A DNA stretch of 50,916 bases from Branchiostoma floridae (taxonomy: Eukaryota > Chordata > Leptocardii > Amphioxiformes > Branchiostomatidae): assembly GCF_000003815.2 (NCBI RefSeq), contig NW_023365714.1:830769-881684 (forward strand), written 5' to 3'. The position numbers were made by a program, and so were the translations under genes. Of the stretch, positions 43,101 to 50,916 are shown in pieces (position 1 is the stretch's first letter; each line of letters starts with the position of its first letter). Below the pieces are notes generated by a model. It had not been told where the DNA came from. It was given only the letters and a program-made list of their open reading frames with translations, and ran no database searches.

Positions 43101-45496
43101 TGCTGGCACCTTCCAGATGCATGTAGCTTTTCAGCTCTGCCTGATGCTCTTCTGTACCGTCCAGTGGGATAGTGATTTGCCTCTCCCCTTGATCATCAGG
43201 CTGTCGTAGATGCACCACAGCCTGTCTGGTCTCCCTGTACTTCACCTCACAGATGGTAGAGGTCGAACTTTCATGTGCCACAGGCAGGATGTTCTCTCCC
43301 AACAGTAGGTTCAGGAAGGTGCTCTTTCCCGAGGATGTCTCTCCTGAAGCAGAAAGTTTGAGGGAGTCAGTAATCACCCCCTACAAAATAAAGTTGGAAA
43401 TCCTTCAAATGACAGACTTTGTACCATTTGTAACTACAACCATATATTAAATGAATTACCTTCGCCAAGAAGGTTTTACAAATTAGGTGTTTTTATAAAA
43501 ACTGTATTTCAAAACGTCAGTGTGGCACCTTATTTTCTCCCAAGAACAACATTAACTTTATAGCATAGCAAGATTGACTGATATGTTACAAGTATGGCCA
43601 ATGTCTTGGTGGCGGGGAAAATCTGTGCCGCTTCGCCAAAAAATAGTGAATAAGGGAAGGAAAACCTACCGTCCAAAATGGGCATGTACAGGTACTGGAA
43701 TTTGAGGCCCATAGTTTATTGGGAGTAGCCTGGAATCCAGCCGTGTTGTGCTGTGGTCGCTCCCCGAAGGTACGCTTCCTGCCAACACGTCTGGTGTTCG
43801 TTACCATTGGAACGATCGGCCCTTACGTCACTAATGAGGAGACTCATGAATATTCATATTTGCCGCTCTTTGCTGATTGGATGACCTCTGAGAGGAGAAC
43901 ACCAATCGCGAGGCGCCACGTGATCTGTTGTCATGCAGACGAAAAGTTCGCGGGAAAGATAGAAGTAGTGTTCTGTTTGATTACAAATTGTAAACATAAT
44001 TTTGAAGGGGGCTTAGAGCTAACAGCCAATCAGAAATCTCGCATAAAATCTCTGCGAATATGCAAATTCCGATCATTCCAATGGTAATGAACACCAGACG
44101 TGTTGGCAGGAAGCGTACCTTCGGGGAGCGACCACAGCACAACACGGCTGGATTCCAGGCTAATTGGGAGAGCAGAGGCAGTGAAATTTTGTCCATGGGA
44201 GGTGTTGCTAATTTGTTTTTGTTTTTTCAAAATCATCAAATTGGGAAAAATAGGATCGCAGAATCCAAGAAGCAACAAATAAAATTGGATTGGCCTAAGA
44301 TAAGATTTTAATACTTTGAACAATTTCTGCTATTGGGGTGGAGAAGATAATCAACAGACACATTATGCAAATGAGGACCTTATTTGCATAATCAGTTGGA
44401 GACACTTACATTATACTTCATTTGAGAAGGTTAATCATTTGGCTGAAAGATATGAGGTCGTGAAACTCTAGTTTTGTATTCAATTTAGAATGTTCACTAT
44501 ACAGACTATACATGTACAATGTACGTAATACTATATTATTCTTTTATCAGTGCAGGGTGTGTAGGTACACAATCCAAACAGTAAAAGATGAATTGTATGT
44601 ATAATGACATCCTCAGACAACTTCAAACCATACAGTCACGTGGAGGTTTGTTATTGGTCCACAGCCTGGCCTTATGGTCAATAAGGTTACACTAACCTGC
44701 TACAAGGATTGGACACTCTTTTGTGCCTAACAACACTTGTACGTCTGTTAAGATGTCTTTTGCAGCACGGTCCAACTGTTTCTGAAGTATGTCTGTAGTA
44801 CTCTGGTCCAGCTTGGGAAGGTAGGCAATACTGTGGTTGCATAACCCAGCTAGGCGTTCTCGTTTCAAATTGTATAAACGCAGGATTTCCTTCAAGTTTT
44901 CTGCAGCCTAGAATATGAATGGAGTTCCATTCATCAATGTCCCATGAAATTTTGTGTGTGTACTGCATGATTATGCCTATTAGTTGTGATAATTTAGCAT
45001 TTACTCCTACCAGACTTACATGAATATTGATGTACAAAATACATGAAAGTCCCATTAGTAGAATTAGCTTAAACCTGGCAAAGTAGCATCAGATTTCTAT
45101 GCAATGTACTTTGTATACAATATGATTAAAATGAATTTATATACTAGTCAGTCATAATTCATAATTATCTAAAATATTCCTCTTTCCAAATTACATATCA
45201 ATTATTATGATGCATGTCTGAAATTCTGATCATCAATCAAATTTATGGAAATATAAAATTTTCTCATTGATGTTGCAAATCAATCCATTATAAATTACCT
45301 GTCCAGGACGTCTCCTTGTTGCAGCTGTTGCCCGTATGTCCCTGATCCTCTTCTTCAGTTCTGCCCTCGCCTCCTCTGTTTCCATCTTTTCAATTTCATC
45401 CTCGATCATGCCACACTCTTGTAGAAGCTTTGCTAACTTAAGAGGCTTCATCTGGTCTATCTCCTCTTCTGTGGGGAGGCCTGGTCTTGCTGCCAT
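30973..45496 (-). CDS. GTPase-kinase fusion gene 3 (DSTYK-like), with one frameshift
   Basis: All eleven coding exons are visible: 45496-45299, 44907-44697, 43343-43042, 42728-42588, 42041-41844, 40515-40409, 38933-37748, 35368-35240, 34848-34695, 33491-33288 and 31167-30973 (stop TAG). Ignoring one extra base, the product would be about 1007 residues. The order is N-terminal helical module (1-66), helical segment, GTPase with G1 near 137-145, DSPG near 244 and NKWD near 310, a long helical region to about 720, and a kinase with glycine loop near 731, HRDLK near 867, DVG near 885 and APE. DSTYK, about 930 residues as I recall, has the same layout. The large exon is 1186 bp (1 mod 3, against 0 in gene 1) and changes frame near 38294-38301, so either the assembly has an indel or this copy is broken. 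Most introns carry transposons. Confidence 0.88.
31660..32935. repeat. degenerate tandem repeats rich in ATTTGCAT octamers
   Basis: Units with GATCGTCATGATTTTTGGTA and TGTAGATAGC start near 32009, 32522 and 32789, and others flank the gap at 32253-32352. ATTTGCAT/ATGCAAAT octamers recur about ten times. A (TCTG)n tract lies at 31680-31700. All of it is within a gene 3 intron. Confidence 0.7.
32253..32352. other. assembly gap (100 N)
   Basis: Exactly 100 Ns inside a repeat array in a gene 3 intron. No exon is lost, since both flanking exons are complete. Confidence 0.99.
33288..33491 (-). CDS. gene 3 kinase exon, DVG and APE
   Basis: [17 protein letters not shown], then [19 protein letters not shown] and LYGLK. 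It is 204 bp, one codon longer than in gene 2. DVG replaces DFG. Confidence 0.92.
33653..34251. mobile_element. mariner-type MITE (TA flanks)
   Basis: Ends CTGTAAATGCA and TGCATTTACAG are perfect inverted repeats flanked by TA. Both ends continue into GC-rich AATTTCGCGGTGG-type blocks that fold back. No transposase is encoded. It lies in a gene 3 intron. Confidence 0.75.
34695..34848 (-). CDS. gene 3 kinase exon, catalytic loop
   Basis: YIHRDLKVVNIL keeps the canonical HRD. Upstream is DHNPAWWGSNLRKQASAFSY. It is 154 bp. Confidence 0.92.
35240..35368 (-). CDS. gene 3 kinase exon, hinge region
   Basis: [20 protein letters not shown] then LVMELCEGTLEDRIIG. It is 129 bp. Confidence 0.9.
35784..37623. 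mobile_element. 1.84-kb hAT transposon, non-autonomous or decayed
   Basis: CAGCGTTCCCGCCAGG is an exact inverted repeat at both ends, and GGTTACAT flanks both sides (35776-35783, 37624-37631). CAGxG termini with an 8-bp duplication define hAT. The GC-rich right part holds GAGCGCC.GCGGCGCTC palindromes. Only short ORFs remain, including a Cys-rich one on the - strand (35968-36207) and a possible first exon at 37098-37169 (MASLFHRLGKLFDAG, donor GTAGAC). It sits in a gene 3 intron, about 120 bp from the large exon. Confidence 0.85.
37748..38933 (-). CDS. gene 3 large exon with frameshift
   Basis: The first part (38933 down to 38297) encodes the helical region to LAMWGMS and then TGA. From about 38295 a different frame continues (GSPSRTKSILRNCW ..) through EILRTYEPQSWEINGF, GGGSFGEVFRV, AALKLG and KEEDNLW. 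Both halves align with the single open exon of gene 1, so one exon carries a +1 indel. The surrounding phases require 1185 bp and 1186 are present. Confidence 0.88.
39097..40178 (-). mobile_element. 1.08-kb repeat element with internal 164-bp units (copy B)
   Basis: This is the reverse-oriented partner of 6686-7780, sharing both ends (AACTAGAAAGGCCGACATTT and the TATTGCAATCC palindrome) and the internal units. It lies in a gene 3 intron. Confidence 0.8.
40409..40515 (-). CDS. gene 3 short helical exon
   Basis: AVGLGGILSEDFTKVLDGLD then LKLETQYR-type ending (DIKLETQYR), 107 bp, phase 0 in and phase 2 out, as in gene 1. Confidence 0.85.
41131..41253 (-). repeat. dispersed copy of the 5579-5741 repeat family
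   Basis: It reads GTAATATAACCAGCT, then TGCAAAGCTGGTGTGTTATG, then TATAACAGATACAGAT. It lies in the gene 3 intron next to the LINE. Confidence 0.6.
41339..41794 (+). mobile_element. 5'-truncated LINE (non-LTR retrotransposon 3' end)
   Basis: The frame at about 41345-41564 reads TGYKNVNISSLNIDALSETD then KLLIRGSPLLS and ends YLLESKRFV, then stop, like the C-terminus of LINE ORF2 proteins. A 3' UTR ending in AATAAAAAATAAAAAAAA follows. The insert is flanked by AAGACAGTGCTGC (41326-41338) and AAGACAGTACTGC (41795-41807), a 13-bp target duplication with one mismatch. Confidence 0.75.
41842..41843 (-). other. GC splice donor of gene 3 intron 5
   Basis: The NKWD exon ends STKQ (CAG) and is followed by GCAAGA, not GT. 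CAG|GCAAG is the usual consensus of GC-AG introns, and the phase fits the next exon. Confidence 0.75.
41844..42041 (-). CDS. gene 3 G4 exon (NKWD)
   Basis: LGQLLKLCPTKNSEDFDPES leads to MFIGNKWDLVPTEEQDKL and ends FFVSTKQ (likely G5). It is 198 bp. Confidence 0.9.
42209..42320. repeat. dispersed repeat (GTTAGAC..GGAAATGGTCAGA family)
   Basis: It matches 14122-14230 in order and content. It lies in a gene 3 intron. Confidence 0.55.
42588..42728 (-). CDS. gene 3 G3 exon (DSPG)
   Basis: [20 protein letters not shown] onward to [17 protein letters not shown], 141 bp. Confidence 0.92.
43042..43343 (-). CDS. gene 3 P-loop exon (G1)
   Basis: [20 protein letters not shown], then [16 protein letters not shown] and EIFWPLPLLK before GTAACA. 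It is 302 bp, the same as gene 2. Confidence 0.93.
43726..44162. mobile_element. foldback element with ~85-bp arms and 8-bp target duplication
   Basis: TAGCCTGGAATCCAGCCGTG and its reverse complement form arms that extend through CCAGACGTGTTGGCAGG and past TTCCAATGGTAA. ATTGGGAG flanks both sides (43718-43725, 44163-44170). An 8-bp duplication suggests the hAT or P class. It lies in gene 3 intron 2. Confidence 0.8.
44697..44907 (-). CDS. gene 3 exon 2, helical segment before G1
   Basis: AAENLKEILRLYNLKRERLA, then LPKLDQSTTDILQKQLDRAA and PILVAG. It is 211 bp. Confidence 0.9.
45299..45496 (-). CDS. gene 3 exon 1: N-terminal helical module
   Basis: MAARPGLPTEEEIDQMKPLK then [20 protein letters not shown]. 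The start is the first ATG in frame and aligns with gene 2's. It ends PGQ before GTAATT. Confidence 0.88.
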
Positions 45497-48430
45497 TGTG
45501 ACACTTTAATAGTGCTCAAGACTTCTATGTCAATGTTGCTGACGCATGACCTGTGAAACTAAAGCAGAGGAGTAAACATCTTGGCATAATTTTGGCATAC
45601 ATTGTTTTGTACCTTTTGATAATAAACACAAACTATTCAACTACAGTATCAACGAAGGCAAAGCTGTATGACCGTCCATCAGATTGGCTGTGCAGTTGTC
45701 AGCATTTGGTAGTCAGCTGCAATGGTTGAATTCTGTACATCATAATGGATTGCGTACTAGTAGTGTAATGGGCAGCATGTTTGGCTAAGGACCTAAAAGT
45801 CAAAAGTCCTGCTGCTGCAGTACTATGGAAAGCCAGTAGGGGGCCTATAATTTAATGAAGACACACACAGTCTAGAAAACAATAAACCTGAGGAGCTATA
45901 TTTAGAATGTTTAAAGTTACAAGCAAATACAGCACATCCCAAAGGACTATTCCTTTTTTCCATAATATTTTGTGATGGGGTATGATATACATGTATATTA
46001 TATGAATGGTTTATTTTAACAACACACTTTCACAAACATGACAGCCACACTTGGTGGCTGAATTGAATTGTGAGATTACAATGAAATGTACTAAAAAACA
46101 CATAAGTCACTTAATAATATTTACAATTATTGAATAAAACATCTGATTCAATAATTTTTTGATACATTAAAATATACATTCGTCTGGACGTCATATAAAA
46201 GCTAGAAGGCTATCATGACACTTAAAAAGACCAATTCAGAGCCAACCACTAGCATATTTAGAAGAAGGATGAATTGTAAGGCACGGTTACTATATAATGA
46301 TGATGATGACTATATAATAGACTAACGTTCGGTTCGGCAATATTGTGTGTCAAGTCTGTGTGCCGATCACTGATTTTTCCTTTTGACTTAAGTAGGACTA
46401 CTTGTCTAGGAGGCAGTAGATGCTGGAATTGCCCAGATCAAAACAATTTTGCAAATTTCTCAGACAAGTGTCTATCCTGTGAGCGTAGGCAGTCCCAGAT
46501 GAGAACAAGCAGCGTAATTGGCTATAGAAAAATTGAAATGCTTCCCAAATTGGGGGGTTTCTTCCCTATAACATTGGCCATACAATACAACAAGGAACAA
46601 TTGATACAACTAATGCATTGCATAGATCAAATTCTCCACCCCCACCAGGAAAAAACACTACATGCCAAGGTATACTTACCTTCCTCCTCATTGCAAGGTC
46701 ATGTATTTTACCCACATGTGTAGACAAATATCCAAGCCTGCTTCTCATGCCCATGATAGTATATAGCAAGTAAACAGGTTTAATATGTAAGAAGCAAACA
46801 TGTCCAAGCTAACACCTACCATCAGCCATAGGCCAGAGCACAGATGGTCACAGCTGACGAAGAAACTTGATTTGACCTAAATATACTCCACACAGTCCAC
46901 AGTAACCTACTAGTAGGTGAAAGGATATCAAAACAGACAGCTGTCCCCATTTCCAGGTCAGGATCAGTGGTGTTCAAATCAGTTAGGTGTGACGGGTCGT
47001 TCAGTGTAATATAACCAGCTGCTGCTGCGCCGCGTGCCTGCAAAGCTGGTGTGTTACGCTGAAGGGCGGTTATATCGGCTATACAGATACAGATACAGTG
47101 ATCTGCTTTTGCTACATCACTCCATCATAAGGGGGTGTTAATTTTTTTTTTAAACACTGCAAATCTACAACAACTTGCTAATGCACACTAAAACACAGGC
47201 TCACAGTGACTACCCACATACCAAACAGAATCGCAATGCATCCAGAGGTTCTTAAGATTTCTGGCTGGAACCACAAACAAAAAACCACAAAGATAGGCAA
47301 CTCTAGATCTGCACGACCACAGCAAATTAGCTAAGGGAGTCCAAACTTACATGGCCACCACTTAAACCCTTTTGTCAACAAGTATTTGCCACCTAAATAT
47401 CACTGCCACAGAACATCCAGTGCCAAAGATATTTTTTTTAATTCTGACTGCAGTACCAAGGTCAATCACCAGGTGCCCATCTACCCACCTACATGTACTA
47501 AATACCATCCCAATCCATCTAGCAGATCTTGAGATATACATGTAGTCCCACACATGCATCATATAGACCAAAAACAGTAACTCCATTTTGGAGTTAATAT
47601 CAAATCAACCCTTACATAAGCATCAGGATGGACTAAACATTCTGATGAATGCAGATGGAGAAAGGCAGCAGAAGTTTTTGTACTTGTAAGATTTTGAATT
47701 CAAATATGCTAATCAGCACACAACAAGATGGCAAGTTTAAAGGAAACCAGTCTAGATCTACCTGAACTTTACTATGATTATAGAGCCCTTAGATTTGTGT
47801 CACTTTTCACGACCAGACTGAGCGTTACAACTAGAAACAATATATCAACCCACCTGAGGTACTTTCTTCAAAGAAAAATTCCTAGAGGGTTGCCCAGTCT
47901 GTCCTTGGGTAGGGCGTGCACCAAAATGCTGCCTCACGTCTGGACCAATGTAAAAAACAAGTAGGCAAAGTTAGTGTTTTGGACCTTTGTCCATTGTATG
48001 TTTGATATGGACGTGAGCAAAGAGAACAATGCTGATGTAACTTCAGACTTTGTACACCTGACTTCTGTGCTTCAATGATCACAAACAGGGATGAACCGTT
48101 AATTTATACCAGGGGGAGGTGGTAAATATGCATTTTGGTATTGGTTACCACCTGTCTCCCCAGGGCTTGTCAAAGACAGGGATAAACCGTTTATTCATAC
48201 CAGGGAGAGGGGGCAAAAATGCAGCTGCTTACTAATACTGAAGTGGCTTCAGACTTGGTACACCTGTCTTGACTAGCTAAACTATCCACAAACAGGGATG
48301 AGTCGTTAATTCATACCAGGGAGAGGGGGCAAATATCCAGCAGCAGTCAAGTTCCCAGATGGGTCCATGCTACAATGTATGAACGTTGAGCTATAATTTT
48401 TATTCAGCCTGGATGGAAAACCTATTCACA
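45497..48430. other. upstream region of gene 3, repeats only
   Basis: No gene is supported. It holds a copy of the 5579 repeat family in reverse at 46996-47098 and a three-fold degenerate repeat (CAGGGATGA.CCGTTAATT, ATACCAGGG.GAGG) near 48083, 48174 and 48290. The gene 3 promoter must lie here, but no TATA box is evident. Confidence 0.5.
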
Positions 48431-48440
48431 CTGCGCGATC

Positions 48441-48483
48441 ATTGGTCAGCCGGAATCACGTGACTAAATCACACTATATAAGG
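48441..48483 (+). promoter_or_regulatory. core promoter of the Gag-like gene
   Basis: An inverted CCAAT box (ATTGG, 48441), an E-box CACGTG (48457-48462) and a TATA box TATATAAGG (48475-48483) stand in order. Transcription would start near 48505-48515. This is the only clear TATA promoter in the window. Confidence 0.65.
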
Positions 48484-49003
48484 CGTGGACAGAATCCATA
48501 CTGTCTCTTTCATCCGGAGAAACCCAGTTCACCGGACCAAGCAAGTCGGTTACGTCAAGGAGTCGACGGAGTACCACGTGCAGTTCCCGACGCCCGTTTG
48601 GCTTCCCAGGAAAGGTTTGAAGTGTATTTTTGGCAAAGTATGTTGAGACAGTGGTTTGTGCAAGTGGCTGTTTAGTGTAAGACACAAACGATATTATGAA
48701 GGGAACTTGTTGTTTTTGGTTGTGGAGGGGCGTCGATTTATACTTTGTTGCTTGGGCAGGTATGTGATTGGGTACCTGGTGTTGGTTCTCAGGGTAGTGG
48801 GGGAAAGTGTTCGTGATATAGCCTAATGGGTGGTTTTATTGAAGTCTGGCTTTTGTAAATGTGGGAGGTGAACTCGGGTGGAGTTTCCCGTGTGTCCACG
48901 ACGTTGCCCGATCTAGCTTCGCGTGGCGGAAACTTGCTTGGGTTGGGTAGGATGTGAGTTAAACGAATTATTCTAACGTGAATGTATGCCGTGGATAATA
49001 GGA

Positions 49004-50686
49004 ATGGCTTCTCAGAAACCGTCGATCCCGGCAGGGAAGGAGGTACCGGTTCCACGTCGTGGTGCCGGTGGTCAGCGCCAACCCAGGCAGGAGGATGGGC
49101 AGAGACCTCAGGTGGTGGTGGTGCAACAGCAGCCGCCGCCGCCGCCGCCTCCGCCGCCGCAGGTTCAGCCAGACATCTCTCAAGAAGTCCCTCAAGATCA
49201 GGCAGGGCAAGATGCTCGTCAGGAGCCTCCAGGAGCTCAAGTGCAGGACCCACAGCAGGGACAGCAACAGCAAGGAGAACAAGCTGTGGCTGGAGGACAA
49301 GCTCAGACGGTAAGGCATGAGTTTGGGTCTTAGGTGTTACATTGGTTTTCATAAGTGTTTTTCTTCCGTGTTCTTTGCATGTGTGACATGTAAGTCGCTT
49401 GGTTGGTTGTTCAGCTATGGACTTCCTAGTCGAGTTACATTGTTCTTGTGTGTCACGCTAAAAGTGGTAGTTGTAGAATGTTCCTGCCGTAGCCTTGCTT
49501 ATTTGTAGCATGGCCCGTGCGGGGAGCAGTATTGACATGGTAATGCAGTGAATACCTGTTTTTGTGAAGGGGTGCACGTGTGTAGTCGTTGCACGTGACA
49601 CGCACCTTTCGCATAATTGACCTAATTAGTAATTTGCTTTTATATGGTAATAGGTTGGGTGCTGCCAGACCTGTCACGCCGGGCGTGTGGTCGAAATTTG
49701 AGTGGCGGCATTCAACGGGCACCCGGGGGTGCTGTGGTAGAACTGTGTGTTCCCACGTGAAGGTTCAATGTGAACATGTAACGAGTAAGTTACGGACAGA
49801 GGGCAAGGTATTCACCGGGTGAATACTGGAGTGCCGTAGAGAGAAACTCTTGGTAGAAATGGCATGCTGGGCATGTACACGCAAATTTACGGAAGGATGC
49901 CAGTGCTGCGTGGTGCGCTGGATTGTACATTTGCGTCGACTCACATCGGGGATGTGGGGTTATGAGTTTGTGATTGAGGCGAGGCAATATGATGTGTGAA
50001 CCCATATTAAAACTCGGTGTTAACAGTTGACATACCAGTCAGTGCTGCAAGTTAGAAGCGAGGGTATCTGGTGTGTAGTAACGTTAACTGTTGAAGTGTG
50101 TGAATACATGCCAGTTTTTGGAGGACTGTATAAATACATGGTATTTATTTGCGGTGTTGTATTTATGCAGGACATCGCGGCGCTAGTGACGGAGTTGAAT
50201 GCTCTGAAGCAGCAGGTTGGGGCTATGCGAGGGGGACGCTCTTCAGATGACATCAAGGAGGAGCTAGTCCAGTACGCGGGTAGACCTGGAGCGGCATTTG
50301 ACCCTCATCGTGCCCTGGCACTGGTGGAAACTCTGGTGATGCAGGCTCGTCGGGAGGGACACAAGAAGGCTCACGAGTATTCCATCATTCTTGACCAAAT
50401 ATATCCGTTGGCACGAGAAGATTTCTTTAGACAATTGATTGTGAATCAGTTTGGAAGCACTTTAGAGAAGCAGGTGAACAAGGAAATTGCTCAGTTTGTA
50501 AAAAACCAGGGTAAGATCATGCCTAGAGCAAGTAGATCATTGAAAGCGGTAAAGTATGACAGCTTGAAACGTAGGGAGAGACATGGCTTGGCCCAGGCAC
50601 GCCCAGATGATAAGTGCTACCGCTGTCATGAGTTAGGGCATTTTGCGAGAGATTGTACGAAAAGTAGAAATGGTAAAAACTCTTGA
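49004..50686 (+). CDS. Gag-like CCHC zinc-knuckle protein, two coding exons
   Basis: Exon 1 (49004-49309) encodes 102 residues starting MASQKPSIPAGKEVPVPRRG, with a proline run after VVVVQQQ and a Gln-rich stretch, and ends at ACG before GTAAGG. Exon 2 (50171-50686) starts after TTATGCAG in phase 0 and encodes 171 residues: a short helix (DIAALVTELNALKQQVGAMR), a helical segment, a basic stretch and CYRCHELGHFARDC, a perfect CX2CX4HX4C knuckle. It ends SRNGKNS then TGA. This layout resembles a retrotransposon Gag or a domesticated derivative that binds nucleic acid. No protease or reverse transcriptase follows before the window ends. An in-frame upstream ATG at 48986 is possible, but 49004 follows an acceptor-like AATAG. 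Confidence 0.7.
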
Positions 50687-50812
50687 AGGCATGCTTATAA
50701 TGATTTAAGTCTGTGTGCTTGACGGAACGGTTATCGATATCGACACGTGTGAAACTTTGGTCGGCTTTCCGACATAATTGACTTGATGTGTAGTTTTTTG
50801 TACTTGATGTGA

Positions 50813-50818
50813 AATAAA
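50813..50818 (+). terminator. polyadenylation signal AATAAA
   Basis: AATAAA lies 127 bases after the stop codon of the Gag-like gene, a normal distance for an animal mRNA 3' end. The window ends in a run of 23 A at 50894-50916. Confidence 0.6.
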
Positions 50819-50916
50819 ACTACTGAACAGCATGTTTGTGATCGAATCTTATCTGCTGGGAGAAAGGGCGGAATGGAGAACAGATAACAACTAAAAAAAA
50901 AAAAAAAAAAAAAAAA

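Noticed and set aside
43719-44087. 122-residue ORF on the + strand
   Set aside because: It is made of the foldback element arm and unique spacer; the opposite strand gives similar text because of the inverted repeat.
48789-49352. 187-residue ORF on the - strand
   Set aside because: It is antisense to the proline/glutamine-rich exon of the Gag-like gene, and low-complexity codons keep the reverse frame open.

Overview
This is an intron-rich animal nuclear sequence, most likely from a lancelet (amphioxus, Branchiostoma). That assignment is an inference. It rests on short metazoan-style exons with GT-AG introns, AT-rich non-coding DNA packed with small non-autonomous DNA transposons, a Dstyk-like kinase that has been tandemly amplified, and 100-N scaffold gaps (981-1080, 9576-9675, 24204-24303, 32253-32352).

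The main content is a cluster of three paralogous genes. Each encodes one polypeptide with a conserved N-terminal helical module of about 65 residues, a dynamin-type GTPase domain (G1 [10 protein letters not shown]3 DSPG, G4 NKWD), a long helical region and a C-terminal protein kinase domain. This layout resembles vertebrate DSTYK (dual serine/threonine and tyrosine kinase). Gene 1 lies on the + strand (484-14013), gene 2 on the - strand (28556-20394) and gene 3 on the - strand (45496-30973). Genes 1 and 2 converge; genes 2 and 3 are head-to-tail. Splice phases and many exon lengths (211, 302, 141, 107, 129 and 154 bp) are identical between copies, so the genes arose by duplication. All three replace the kinase DFG motif by DVG. 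Gene 2 also has HKD in place of HRD. Gene 1 has a changed glycine loop. Gene 3 carries a one-base frameshift and a GC-AG intron. Genes 1 and 2 are interrupted by assembly gaps that hide exons.

A C2H2 zinc-finger gene (1081-5013, +) sits between two gaps inside gene 1. It may be a misplaced contig or a nested gene. It carries several micro-duplications: a triplicated splice acceptor with exon start, a triplicated 7-residue peptide and a duplicated stop-codon end. At the right edge (48440-50818, +) a TATA-driven, spliced gene encodes a proline/glutamine-rich protein with a Gag-like CCHC zinc knuckle.

The rest is introns and intergenic DNA dense in mobile elements. Several could be delimited exactly from terminal inverted repeats and target-site duplications: a hAT at 3435-4207, a hAT at 35784-37623, a piggyBac-type element at 17290-18376, a Mutator-like foldback at 19677-20322, a mariner-type MITE at 33653-34251, a foldback with an 8-bp duplication at 43726-44162 and a 5'-truncated LINE at 41339-41794. 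A pair of about 1.09-kb elements with internal 164-bp repeats lies in opposite orientation at 6686-7780 and 39097-40178.
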